NCBI GenBank assembly: GCA_965115885.1
Contig: OZ220479.1
Location: forward strand, 3,644,786-3,708,785
Direction: 5' to 3'
Length of the DNA stretch: 64,000 nucleotides
DNA from: BD2-11 sp965115885
GTDB taxonomy: Bacteria > Gemmatimonadota > Gemmatimonadetes > Longimicrobiales > Gaopeijiaceae
Of this stretch, positions 25,053 to 33,307 are shown piece by piece (within the stretch, counting starts at the first letter, position 1; every line of letters starts with the position of its first letter). The notes under the pieces were generated by a model. That model worked only from the letters and a program-made list of their open reading frames with translations. It searched no databases and was not told the origin of the DNA. The translations under genes were made by a program, and so were the position numbers.

Positions 25053-27814
25053 CTCTGGACTGGCGTCCCACGAGCGAAGGCATCGAGTTCACCGGCTGGG
25101 CGTCCCGTCCGCTTCCTCCATTCCCGGTCGAGTTCGGTCCGTCGGACACCGTGCCCAAGGCCGTCCGGCTCCTGGAGGAACTCTGGGGCCGCAACCTCTC
25201 GAGTCGGCGCTCGAGCTCGGTCATGCTTCTTCCATGGCTGCGGATCCTCGCACTCGAGCGACACGAGCACGTCCTGCTTGGCATTCCCGAAGCGAACAGC
25301 AGGTTGCGGGCATCCGTAAAAACCGATCTATATGTCGGAGCGCCCGCCTTTCGCATCCGCGTCGACGTGACGCTCGACGGCACTCCTCCAACGGCCATCG
25401 ACGCGAACGGCCGCGTCGGCTTGGTCTTCGATCTCCCGGAGGGCCCTGCGCTTCCGCCCCGCGAGATCGGCGAGCTGATCCTTCTGCTCGAGCAGCCTCT
25501 TGCGTCGTCGGTGCACGAACGCAGCGCCTTGGTTGCGGAGGTGAGGCGCTTGGCCCGGAAGTCGTCGCAGATCGCGCTTGACGACTACCTTCGAGGCACG
25601 GACTGCATCCTTGCCGAACGCATGAGCGTGGACGTGACCGCGACCGCGCCGGACGAAATTCGTCTTCGAGCCACTGTCGAAGGAATCGACGAGGACGCAT
25701 TCCGAGGTCTGGTGGACGGTCCTGCCCGCTCCATGTACACCCAGTTCCTTCCCAACGGACAGCGTCGTCGGCTCGTGTTGCGACCTGGTCAGGTCGACGC
25801 AGTCCGCCAGTTGCAGCGCAACGGCACCTTGGCGGGCGCCGATGTTCCAGCATTCTTCGCCAACCCCGAGTCGTTTCTGCCCGACGAGATCGAGATCGCT
25901 CCGAATGCGTTCAGCGACCGGGTCAGGGGGCTGGTGCCCGTCGTCTACCGGTCGCAACCATACATCTCCCTGGCGTCGAACAAGCGACGGGGATGGTTCG
26001 ACGCTGTCCCGGCCGTCAGGATCTCCAAGGAGAACGGCGACCCGCAGGGCGGACGCGAATCCCGCTCCGATTCCGCCGACGGCAAGGGGGAATCGGAAAT
26101 TACGCCCGACGAATTCCGCAAGCTTACCGAGCAGGCCGAGAGGGTCGGCGCGCGTTACGCGAAATTCCGGGACGGATGGCTCGAGATCGATTCCGAGCGC
26201 ACACGTTCATTCTTCGAATTTCTCGACGGCAACGCCGCCGTCGACGACGAGGGTCGGCGCCTTCTCGACGCCGACGGTCGGCAGTACGTGCTCGATGTGT
26301 TTCCGAACACCGAAACCTTGGAGTACGCCGAGCCGGACAGCGGTCCGGTGTCTCGCCCGGAGATCCCTCGCTACGAGGAGCCTCGTTCGCTGCGTGCCAA
26401 GCTGTACGCCCACCAGAGGCTCGGATACAACTGGATGCGGTATCTGCACGAGTCCGGCTGGGGCGGGCTCCTCGCCGACGACATGGGCCTCGGAAAGACG
26501 GTTCAAATCATCGCGTTCATGTCGCATCTGCACGATGTCGGAGCTCTCCGTCCGGCCTTGATCGTGGCTCCGGTCGCCGTGATCGCCAACTGGCAGCGGG
26601 AATTGCGGCGGTTCGCGCCAGCGATCCAGCCCGCTCACGAGCACCGAGGCAATCAGAGGGAAAAGCGAGATCCGCGCCGTTTGGCCCAGCACGAAGTCGT
26701 GATCACCAGCTATGCAACGCTTCGGCGCGACCAGCTTCTGCTCGGCCGAGTTGGCTGGTCGGTGATCGCCTGCGACGAGGCGCAGAATGTGAAGAACCCG
26801 ACTGCCGGGGTCACGAGCGCCGTCAAAGGCATGAAGGCGGACTTGAGACTGGCCTGCACCGGAACGCCCGTGGAAAACGGGCTTTCGGAGCTGTGGTGCA
26901 TCGTGGATTTCGTGCAACCCGGGCGCCTAGGCAGCCACAACGAATTTCGTCAAGAATTCGAGCGCCCGATGGTGGACGCAGCCGATGCGGGTTCCGACGT
27001 GGCAGGTTTGGTCGAGCAGCTCCGGACACGGCTCAACCCGCACTTCATCCGCCGTACCAAGGAAGAAGTTCTCGACCTCCCGGACAAGAACGAGCGCACC
27101 TACGAAGTGGCGATGAGTCCCCGGCAAACGCAACTGTATCGGGATGTGTTGGAAAACGTGAAGGGACGCAAGCTCGACCCTCTGAGCGCCCTTCAGCATC
27201 TGATCCAGATCTGCTCTCATCCGGCGCTCAGAGACGATGTTCTCGACGAACGCCCAGAAAGACTTTTGACCGACTGTCCAAAACTGGAACATACCGTCAG
27301 GATCGTCGAGAAGATACGCCTTCTAAGGGAGAAGGTGGTGATCTACACACGTTTTCGAACCATGCAACGCATCCTGCAGGTGGTGTTGCGGAGCCGGGTC
27401 GGTATCGAGGTCGCGGTGCTGAACGGACTCGTTGAAGGATACAATCGCCACGAAATCGTCGAAGCCTTCAACGGCCGTCCGGGGTTCGACGCGATGATCC
27501 TATCGCCCGAGGCTGCCGGCATCGGGCTGAACATCACGGGCGCCACCCACGTCATCCACTACACCAGGCTTTGGAACCCGGCGAAGGAGAATCAAGCCAC
27601 CGACAGAGTTCACCGGATCGGCCAAGAGCGACCGGTGACCGTCCACTACCCCGTGGTAGTGGGCAAAAACGGTGGCCTGTCCGTGGAGCAACACCTACAC
27701 GACCTCCTGATGGAGAAGCTTCGGCTTGCCCACGATGTGCTCGCTCCGAAACCCGGTCTCGATGTCAGAAGCGAACTCGAGAAACAGCTAGTGCTACGTC
27801 CCGGAGGTTCGTAG
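25049..27814 (+). CDS. zorD: ZorD, SNF2-family helicase of Zorya
   Basis: 921 residues from the ATG that overlaps the zorC stop. The N-terminal half (about 1-440) is Zorya-specific. The C-terminal half is a Swi2/Snf2 ATPase: Walker A DDMGLGKTVQII (about 480), DEAQ box IACDEAQNVKN (about 575), CTGTPVENGLSELW, then motif VI QATDRVHRIGQERP (about 852). ZorD is the nuclease/helicase effector that degrades phage DNA in type I Zorya. All helicase motifs are intact. The presence of ZorC and ZorD, and absence of an HNH ZorE, makes this type I. Confidence 0.93.
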   Translation: MTLDWRPTSEGIEFTGWASRPLPPFPVEFGPSDTVPKAVRLLEELWGRNLSSRRSSSVMLLPWLRILALERHEHVLLGIPEANSRLRASVKTDLYVGAPAFRIRVDVTLDGTPPTAIDANGRVGLVFDLPEGPALPPREIGELILLLEQPLASSVHERSALVAEVRRLARKSSQIALDDYLRGTDCILAERMSVDVTATAPDEIRLRATVEGIDEDAFRGLVDGPARSMYTQFLPNGQRRRLVLRPGQVDAVRQLQRNGTLAGADVPAFFANPESFLPDEIEIAPNAFSDRVRGLVPVVYRSQPYISLASNKRRGWFDAVPAVRISKENGDPQGGRESRSDSADGKGESEITPDEFRKLTEQAERVGARYAKFRDGWLEIDSERTRSFFEFLDGNAAVDDEGRRLLDADGRQYVLDVFPNTETLEYAEPDSGPVSRPEIPRYEEPRSLRAKLYAHQRLGYNWMRYLHESGWGGLLADDMGLGKTVQIIAFMSHLHDVGALRPALIVAPVAVIANWQRELRRFAPAIQPAHEHRGNQREKRDPRRLAQHEVVITSYATLRRDQLLLGRVGWSVIACDEAQNVKNPTAGVTSAVKGMKADLRLACTGTPVENGLSELWCIVDFVQPGRLGSHNEFRQEFERPMVDAADAGSDVAGLVEQLRTRLNPHFIRRTKEEVLDLPDKNERTYEVAMSPRQTQLYRDVLENVKGRKLDPLSALQHLIQICSHPALRDDVLDERPERLLTDCPKLEHTVRIVEKIRLLREKVVIYTRFRTMQRILQVVLRSRVGIEVAVLNGLVEGYNRHEIVEAFNGRPGFDAMILSPEAAGIGLNITGATHVIHYTRLWNPAKENQATDRVHRIGQERPVTVHYPVVVGKNGGLSVEQHLHDLLMEKLRLAHDVLAPKPGLDVRSELEKQLVLRPGGS

Positions 27815-28190
27815 ACATCTTTGCGGATCTTCGGTATGGTGTCTCTTCGTCCACTTGCTTCAATCGAGAACCCAATCCAGCCGCCAGCAACGCGGCGGCG
27901 CGATTCGGCGACGATCTCCAGCAGGCGGTCGGGCACCCGCACCAACGTAGCTTGGGCCAACAGTCAGCAACGTTCGCTTCCGGACGTCGCGGGCGGTGCG
28001 AGCGCGTTCGCCGCTGATTCGCTTCTCGCTGGAGAACCCGCTTCGGACGGGCGCATCGACGCCGTCCGCATCCGGGGGGGGCCGAGTCCGTCCGTTGCAA
28101 CCCCTCACTTCGGCGGCTAGCCTTTCCCGACGAGACGACCGGTGCGTCAGTCGGTGAGCAGGTAGGCATGAGAGGAGGCCGGACACGATC
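27815..28190 (+). other. Intergenic region between zorD and the lipoprotein gene
   Basis: 376 bases with no supportable gene. A GC hairpin (27880-27885 with 27894-27899) lies 65 bases after zorD but lacks a T-run. In the configuration before the inversion this stretch would also follow zorD. Confidence 0.5.
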
Positions 28191-28631
28191 ATGAAGCGGC
28201 TCGTGGCGGTAGTCCTCGCGCTCGTCGGAGCGGCATGCGGCACCGACGAACCCACCCGACCGATCCCCGACGTCGGGGGCACCTACACCGGGTCGTTTCT
28301 CGTCCAGTTCCTGCTGAACTCGCAGGGCGTGCGGGGAAGGATGGACATGACCGTCGAACAAGCCGGGGAACGCGTGACGGTCATGGGCGAGATCGAAGCG
28401 TCCGGGACAACCGCCCCACTTCCCGCCGCGACCGGAACGTTGGACGCCACCGGATTCCTGGAGTTGGCGGGTGGCGGATTCTCGGCGCCGGTCAACGAGG
28501 AGTTCTGCGGCGACACCAGAACGATCAGTTCCACCGTGAGGTTCTTCGGCGCAAGCGCGGAGATTTCCGAGCACGCCGACACCGAGTTCTGCGGGCGCGT
28601 CGTCCTCTCGGGCTCTCTGACGCGCCAGTGA
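28191..28631 (+). CDS. Small lipoprotein of unknown function
   Basis: 146 residues with a lipoprotein signal: MKRLVAVVLALVGAAC, lipidation cysteine at residue 16. The mature domain begins GGTYTGSFLVQF and continues with alternating strands (MDMTVEQAGERVTVMGEI; GFLELAGGGFSAP), a pattern of small extracytoplasmic beta-sandwich lipoproteins. Two later cysteines (EEFCGDT and TEFCGRV) could form a disulfide. The last 190 bases, together with the start of the next gene, are duplicated in degraded form at 32954-33225. No function is suggested. Confidence 0.75.
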   Translation: MKRLVAVVLALVGAACGTDEPTRPIPDVGGTYTGSFLVQFLLNSQGVRGRMDMTVEQAGERVTVMGEIEASGTTAPLPAATGTLDATGFLELAGGGFSAPVNEEFCGDTRTISSTVRFFGASAEISEHADTEFCGRVVLSGSLTRQ

Positions 28632-28705
28632 CCAAGGAGAACGCACCATGAAGCCGACACGCCGGGATTTTCTGCGCACGACCGCAATCGCGGGGACCGG
28701 ACTGG
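28441..28705 (+). repeat. Duplicated segment, copy A (lipoprotein 3' end plus start of the epimerase gene)
   Basis: Nearly identical to the reverse complement of 33225-32954 through the lipoprotein end, the ribosome site AAGGAGAACGCA and the ATG, then more diverged through the first 20 codons. Copy A has intact reading frames. The two copies are inverted relative to each other now; they would be direct repeats flanking zorABCD before the 9.9-kb inversion. Confidence 0.9.
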
Positions 28706-29832
28706 GACTCGGACTCGGCACTCCCGCCCGCAGTCTCGCTTCCATCGACGGCTCGCGCGCCCGCCGAGCCGTCGGCGCGACGGGCCCCCGTCCCCGGAGG
28801 ACGCCCGCGCCCAAGCGATTGCTCGTCCTGGGCGGCACCGGCTTCATCGGCCCGCACATGGTGCGCTACGCGGTCGAGCGCGGGCACGAGGTGACCATCT
28901 TCACGCGCGGCCGCGCCCAGGCGGATCTTCCCGACGTAGAGCGACTCGTCGGCGACCGCAACGGCGACCTGGACGCCCTCAAAGGCCGTAGCTGGGACGT
29001 GGTGCTCGACAACAACACGCAGAACTACCGCTGGGCGCAACTCAGCACGGAGCTTTTGCGGGACGCGGCAGAGCGGTACGTCTTCGTCTCCTCCATCTCG
29101 GCCTACGTCAGCCCCGGGCTCGCTTACGAGCACAAGAACCGCATCCTCTACGAGCACCTCATCGACGAGGACTCGGAGCGCTTCGCGTCCCCCGACGGAT
29201 GGAGGGACGGGGACGAAGCCCACTACGGGCTCATGAAGGCGTTGAGCGAGGACATCGTCCACGACGCCTTCCCGGGACGCGCCACCGTCGTGCGGCCCGG
29301 CCTGATCGTGGGTCCCGGGGACGAGACCGACCGTTTCACCTACTGGCCACTGCGCATCTTCGAGGGCGGCGAGGTGCTGGCTCCCGGCAACCCGGAGCAC
29401 GCCAACCAGATCATCGACCAGCGCGACATCACCGAATGGATCGTGCGCTTGGCCGAGGACGGCGTCGGCGGCGACTTCAACGCCACAGGCCCGGGCACCC
29501 GCCTGTCGATGGCCGGAATGCTCTACGGAATTCGCGCGGCCACCTCGGCTCCGGTCGAGTTCACTTGGGTCCCGGAGGAATTTCTGGAGGCGCAGGGCGT
29601 GCGGCCCTTCGGCGACCTTCCGGCGTGGGCCCCCGGCTCCGACCTGATGTACGTGAGCATCGACCGGGCGCTCGCGGCCGGCCTCGTCTTCCGTCCGCTG
29701 GCGGTGACCAGCCGCGACACGGCGGAGTGGGATCGGACTCGTCCCGAAGACGCGCGCCTCAACCGACGCGCCGGGATGAGCCGCGCGCGGGAGCGCGAGA
29801 TCCTGGACGCTTGGAGGGCGGCCGGCGCGTAA
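28648..29832 (+). CDS. Tat-exported NAD-dependent epimerase/dehydratase family protein
   Basis: 394 residues. The twin-arginine signal (RRDFLRTTAIAGTGLGLG) is followed by a Rossmann domain with LVLGGTGFIGPHMV (about 53-66) and a short-chain-dehydrogenase-type YxxxK (HYGLMK, near 193). Conserved blocks VRPGLIVGPGDETDRF, QIIDQRDITEW and FNATGPG place it among the atypical (extended) SDR isomerase-like enzymes related to plant chloroplast RNA-binding and mRNA-binding epimerases. A periplasmic, cofactor-loaded redox or sugar-modifying enzyme is plausible. An AAGGAGA site precedes the ATG. It is downstream of the lipoprotein and probably in the same operon. Confidence 0.85.
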   Translation: MKPTRRDFLRTTAIAGTGLGLGLGTPARSLASIDGSRARRAVGATGPRPRRTPAPKRLLVLGGTGFIGPHMVRYAVERGHEVTIFTRGRAQADLPDVERLVGDRNGDLDALKGRSWDVVLDNNTQNYRWAQLSTELLRDAAERYVFVSSISAYVSPGLAYEHKNRILYEHLIDEDSERFASPDGWRDGDEAHYGLMKALSEDIVHDAFPGRATVVRPGLIVGPGDETDRFTYWPLRIFEGGEVLAPGNPEHANQIIDQRDITEWIVRLAEDGVGGDFNATGPGTRLSMAGMLYGIRAATSAPVEFTWVPEEFLEAQGVRPFGDLPAWAPGSDLMYVSIDRALAAGLVFRPLAVTSRDTAEWDRTRPEDARLNRRAGMSRAREREILDAWRAAGA

Positions 29833-30105
29833 GCGAGGACGGACGGAACCCGTTCGCCCTCGGTATCGTCCGCGCCCCGCACCCGCAACGGAACCTCTTC
29901 GATCGAGAACTCCACCCCGAGTCGCGAGGCTGTCCAGCGCTTTTCGGGAACGCAGCTCGACGATCTGCGAACCGACCCTCCCGAAACCGGAAGGCGTATC
30001 GCTTTCCGCGCATCGGCGGGGGTGGAGGCATTCGCGCAAACTCCTACGATGCGCCGACCGACCCGCCCAACCCTTGCCATGTCAACGTCCCTGCAACCGC
30101 TAGCG

Positions 30106-30849
30106 CTAGCGCCGCGTCTCCGGAAGGCCGTGCGCCTGGTCAGGACCGCCCGACTTCGAGCCCGGACGCGATTCCGCTCCGCGGTCGGCCGACAGCCATC
30201 TCCGGATTCGGGCCGACACGACCCGCGTCGCCGTTTCGCCCTCCTTCACGCCGACGAGCATACGGCCGTCGTCCGCGTCGAACACGTTCCATGCGACCGG
30301 CAGGTCCACGGAAAACCCGTCGTCGGCCGACAGCGGGTGCACGTCCCAGACGGCGACGGTCGCCCGGGGAGGAGCGAACCGGCGCATCCACACCCTGCGT
30401 TCCCGATCAACGCGTAAGGCGGAAATGCGCGGCGGTACGGTGTTGGCCTGTGCCATGCGAAGCGCTTCCACTCGATTTGCGGAGCTGGCCGCTAGCGCCT
30501 CCCTGGCCCGATCCGGCGGCAGGATATCGTTCAGGATATCCTCGATCCTAGGCGGTACTTGGGGCATCGCCATCAACCGATCCCTTTCCCATTCGATTTG
30601 ATCTCGCGAAACCCCAGGACCGGACGGCGGCAACGGAATCGTTCTTATCCGCGCTCCCTCGACATCCAGTACAGCGGCTTCCGGCGCCTCCGTCTGCGCG
30701 ACCGCGAACCCGCCACCGACGATGTTTGCGGCGAGCACGCCATACCCGAAGATCACCGGCGCGCCTCTTATCCCGTAAGAGGTTGAGTGGACGAAGATCT
30801 CGTCTCCCAAAGCCTCCCACACGACGGTTTCCGACCGAGTGCGATCCAT
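30106..30849 (-). pseudogene. Probable N-terminally truncated 6-bladed beta-propeller protein
   Basis: The frame is open from about 30969 but has no good start; a TTG at 30876 and an ATG at 30849 are the only candidates. The product (about 247 residues) carries blade-like segments (VVWEALGDEIFVHS; GGGFAVAQTEAPEAAVLDVEG; ISALRVDRERRVWMRRFAPP; WNVFDADDGRMLVGV) in the order seen in the 6-bladed propeller proteins common in this phylum. Those are usually 350-400 residues with a signal peptide, so the first blades and export signal are missing. No function can be given. Confidence 0.45.
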
Positions 30850-30876
30850 CGTAAGGGAGGATCTCCGGGACGTCAA

Positions 30877-31340
30877 GACCGGGTCCCGCCCAACGGAAGG
30901 CGAACCCGAAACCGGGACGACGCGGCCGCGGAAGATGCGTTTTTCCGGGCGGCTCGCCGCGCCTTGCGATCATAATCTTGCCGACAACCGTGCTCTGGAT
31001 TCGGGCCGATCCGAGCGGTCGCGGGCGGGAGAGCGTGAACGGCGCATATCACGGTAAGGAATCGTATAAAGTCAACCAGGACTGCACGATCTGCTGCCTT
31101 ACCGCCGCCAGCTGATCGGACTCTGTCTTGTCCAAATGACCGGAATGCAGGCCCAATGAGCGGGAGTCCGGCGGTGCGGATGTCCGCATAGTTTGGCTGG
31201 TACGAGGGGCGCGCTCACTCGCGGCTCGCCCCTTTGGGACCAGCCCGAACACCACCCGCCGCCACTGCTTGAAGTCGTGGTCACGTGCGTTCTCCATCTT
31301 TGCCCGAGCCCGGAGCGCGCACGTTGGTGTCAATTGGCGT
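30877..31340. other. Gene-poor interval next to the displaced IS right end
   Basis: The only candidate is an 82-codon minus ORF (31297-31049) beginning MENARDHDFKQWRR, without recognisable motifs or a convincing ribosome site. The stretch probably contains degraded sequence from the IS insertion site. Before the inversion it lay immediately to the right of the IS element. Confidence 0.3.
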
Positions 31341-31829
31341 CAAAAATTGCACACTTTTTGTGCCCGGCAAGGGCACCTCTTGGGCCACCGAAAATTGCAC
31401 ACTTTTTGGCGTCAAGCAGGCTCCTCGGGGTCCCCGTGCAGGGAGCGTAGCGACCGAAACGGGGACCCCGAGGAGGGCGCCGTTCACAGCCCACCTCCGC
31501 CGCATCCGGGCGCCTCCACCCGCCAGGATCCCGACCATCCGAACCCCCCTCCGACCGGTCCAAGGGTGGATCCCCTCGATCTCCGCGTGGAGAACCCCGG
31601 CGATCATGCACCCCATGGCTTCCATGAACCGCTCCGCTCCCCGGCGCAGAATCCCCCACATGCCGTTTCCGCGGGTATCCCTACCCCTCCGAGGGTCGTG
31701 ATCGGCCCTCAGGGGCGATCCTACGGCTTCGCTCGCGCGGTCGAGCCTCCAGCCTCGCCGGATCCCCCGCCACGGCCTGCGAATCGAGTTCCGACGCGGC
31801 TCCGCGTTCCGTGTCCCAACCTTCGTCAT
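31281..31829 (-). CDS. Possible passenger ORF of the IS21 element
   Basis: A 182-codon ORF whose ATG follows a strong AGGAGGTAGGAC site and lies 3 bases after the istB stop. The first half (residues 1-100) includes MWGILRRGAERFMEAMGCMIAG, which could be an amphipathic or membrane-associated helix. The last third translates the IS terminal repeats (KSVQF...KSVQF) and runs past the IS end, so the true 3' boundary is doubtful. It may be an accessory protein or noncoding tail; no family recognised. Confidence 0.3.
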   Translation of the reverse strand: MTKVGTRNAEPRRNSIRRPWRGIRRGWRLDRASEAVGSPLRADHDPRRGRDTRGNGMWGILRRGAERFMEAMGCMIAGVLHAEIEGIHPWTGRRGVRMVGILAGGGARMRRRWAVNGALLGVPVSVATLPARGPRGACLTPKSVQFSVAQEVPLPGTKSVQFLTPIDTNVRAPGSGKDGERT

Positions 31830-31971
31830 GTCCTACCTCCTGTCCGTGTCGTCGGCTCCAGCATCGCTCGCCGGCGATGCCGTCGGATGGATCGCCCTCG
31901 AGATCTCCTTGTGGCGCCGCATCCTGTACGAGTTGCCCCGAATGTTGATCGTGTGACTGCGATGCAGCAGA
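31341..31971 (-). mobile_element. IS21-family element, displaced right portion
   Basis: Contains the last 45 codons of istB (minus strand), a roughly 480-base tail and the right terminal repeats. The orientation is opposite to that required for an intact IS paired with 20191-22092, so it reached this place by inversion rather than by a separate insertion. The tail includes an ORF starting directly after istB (see 31281-31829). Confidence 0.82.
31347..31408 (+). repeat. Right-end terminal repeats of the IS21 element
   Basis: TTGCACACTTTTTG at 31347-31360 and 31395-31408, both in the same orientation as the left-end copies at 20197 and 20221. In an intact IS these would be inverted relative to the left end. 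Re-inverting 22093-31971 restores that geometry. Confidence 0.88.
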
Positions 31972-33017
31972 CGGTCCAGCTTTGTGGCCGTCTTCACTTG
32001 GTAGTCGGCGGACGTTCGTAGCGCTTCGCCGAAGGCGTTCAGATTTTCGCCGACTGCCGAGGCAAGGGTGGTTTGGAACGATGCGACCATGCGCTCGAGT
32101 GCCTCTTGCTGGCTCTGGCCCAGGTCGGCGTTGAGGCTCTGAAGGGGCTCTGCGACGTAGGCCTGCAAGTGACTTTCGAAAGCTCCGGAAAGATCGTCTC
32201 CCAGTTGCTGAATGCTACCCTTGATTCCTTTGGCGGTCTCTCCGAGTTCGCCCAGTGCCGCCACGCTGGTCCCGATTCGCCCGAGAATCTCGTGCGGATC
32301 TTCAATCGGGAATTTTTTATTGGTCTGTTGAAGGAAGTTTTCCAGGCTTGACTCTAGTTTTCGATCCAGGTACCGCCATAGTGCAAGCCAAACGATCGAC
32401 AACGTGATCCCTATGATCGAGGTGAGGAATGCGGTGGACATTCCTTCCATGAGCTGCCCGATTCCTTCCAAACGTTCGCCGCTGTCGGCGTCAAGGTCGA
32501 TATCCCTCAAGCCGAATGCGATACCGACGAAGGTTCCGAGAAGCCCCGTGGCCGTGAAGACGCCGGAGAGAGCGTTCGGCAATTTGCTTCGGCGGGCACC
32601 AAGAACCGAATCCACGGTCAAGAAGTCGGCGGCGGCGGAGCTAGCGGGTTGGGAGTGCGGGGTGTCCAAAGCCCCGGCGCATCGGGCGTCAAGAAATCGC
32701 TTCCAAGCTTCGCCGAGTGCATCGTGGTTGGCGAACAACGTGAAGTCGGCGGACTCGCTGCCCGATTCGTCCAGAATGCGACGCTTCGCAACGTCGAGTT
32801 GTCGGGCGGCCACAAGATGAGGATGAAAGTACCGATGGCTCGCCCAACACCAGACTACAATCAAGAATACCAGGAATATCTGAGCAATCGGGGAAGCCCC
32901 GCCGAGCCAGAACTCCAATCCGGTTCCGACCATCAGTCCGGTCCCCGCGACCACCAGTCCGGTCCCCGCGACTGCGACTGTAGCCGAGCACAGGAAATCC
33001 CGACATGCCGGCTTCAT
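31833..33017 (-). CDS. Chimeric ORF: ZorA N-terminus fused in frame to IstB C-terminus
   Basis: 394 codons. Residues 1-349 are the MotA/TolQ/ExbB-like part of ZorA: a first membrane helix (SPIAQIFLVFLIVVWCWAS, about 42-60), then the conserved pore helices (ALSGVFTATGLLGTFVGIAFGL and LMEGMSTAFLTSIIGITLSIVWLALW) and the start of the cytosolic coiled coil. After TKLDR the sequence switches to LLHRSHTINIRGNSYRMRR, the hallmark IstB C-terminus, ending at 31833. The start ATG and its AAGGAGA site lie in a duplicated copy of the epimerase gene start; residues 1-28 (MKPACRDFL...) resemble that Tat signal. A more native ZorA start may be the ATG at 32933. Motor pore without its full tail is probably inactive. 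Confidence 0.9.
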   Translation of the reverse strand: MKPACRDFLCSATVAVAGTGLVVAGTGLMVGTGLEFWLGGASPIAQIFLVFLIVVWCWASHRYFHPHLVAARQLDVAKRRILDESGSESADFTLFANHDALGEAWKRFLDARCAGALDTPHSQPASSAAADFLTVDSVLGARRSKLPNALSGVFTATGLLGTFVGIAFGLRDIDLDADSGERLEGIGQLMEGMSTAFLTSIIGITLSIVWLALWRYLDRKLESSLENFLQQTNKKFPIEDPHEILGRIGTSVAALGELGETAKGIKGSIQQLGDDLSGAFESHLQAYVAEPLQSLNADLGQSQQEALERMVASFQTTLASAVGENLNAFGEALRTSADYQVKTATKLDRLLHRSHTINIRGNSYRMRRHKEISRAIHPTASPASDAGADDTDRR

Positions 33018-33225
33018 GATGCGTTCTCCTTGGTCACTGGCGCGTCAGAGAGCCCGAGAGGACGACGCGCCCGCAGAACTCGGTGTCGGGGCGTGCTCGG
33101 AGATCTCCGCGCTTGCGCCGAAGACCTCACGGTGGAACTGATCGTTCTGGTGTCGCCGCAGAACTCCTCGTTGACCGGCGCCGAGAATCCGCCACCCGCC
33201 AACTCCAGGAATCCGGTGGCGTCCA
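32954..33225 (-). repeat. Duplicated segment, copy B (degraded lipoprotein 3' end and zorA start)
   Basis: Reverse-complement match to 28441-28705. Relative to copy A it has lost one T (GAGGTCTTCGG), gained two C (CACGCCCCGACACC) and has single substitutions, so the lipoprotein frame is broken and this is not a gene. The ribosome site and ATG are retained and now serve zorA. Confidence 0.88.
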
Positions 33226-33307
33226 GGCGTGCATGGCTTGGTAAGGCGAAGACAGCGAGCTTTCCTTGCGATCCGGAGTATCGTGTGGGGTCGCGGACAA
33301 CTGCCTG

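Noticed and set aside
27880..27899. Terminator after zorD
   Set aside because: The 6-bp GC hairpin has no T-tract after it; such stems are frequent by chance at this GC content.
31833..33017. A second, independent IS21 copy inserted in zorA
   Set aside because: Only the last 45 istB codons and right end are present here, exactly the parts missing at 22092, and the ZorA tail is found at the other junction. A reciprocal inversion explains all of it with one event.
33014..33202. A 62-codon minus ORF starting MAGGGFSAP
   Set aside because: It is the frame-damaged duplicate of the lipoprotein 3' end (copy B), not a gene.
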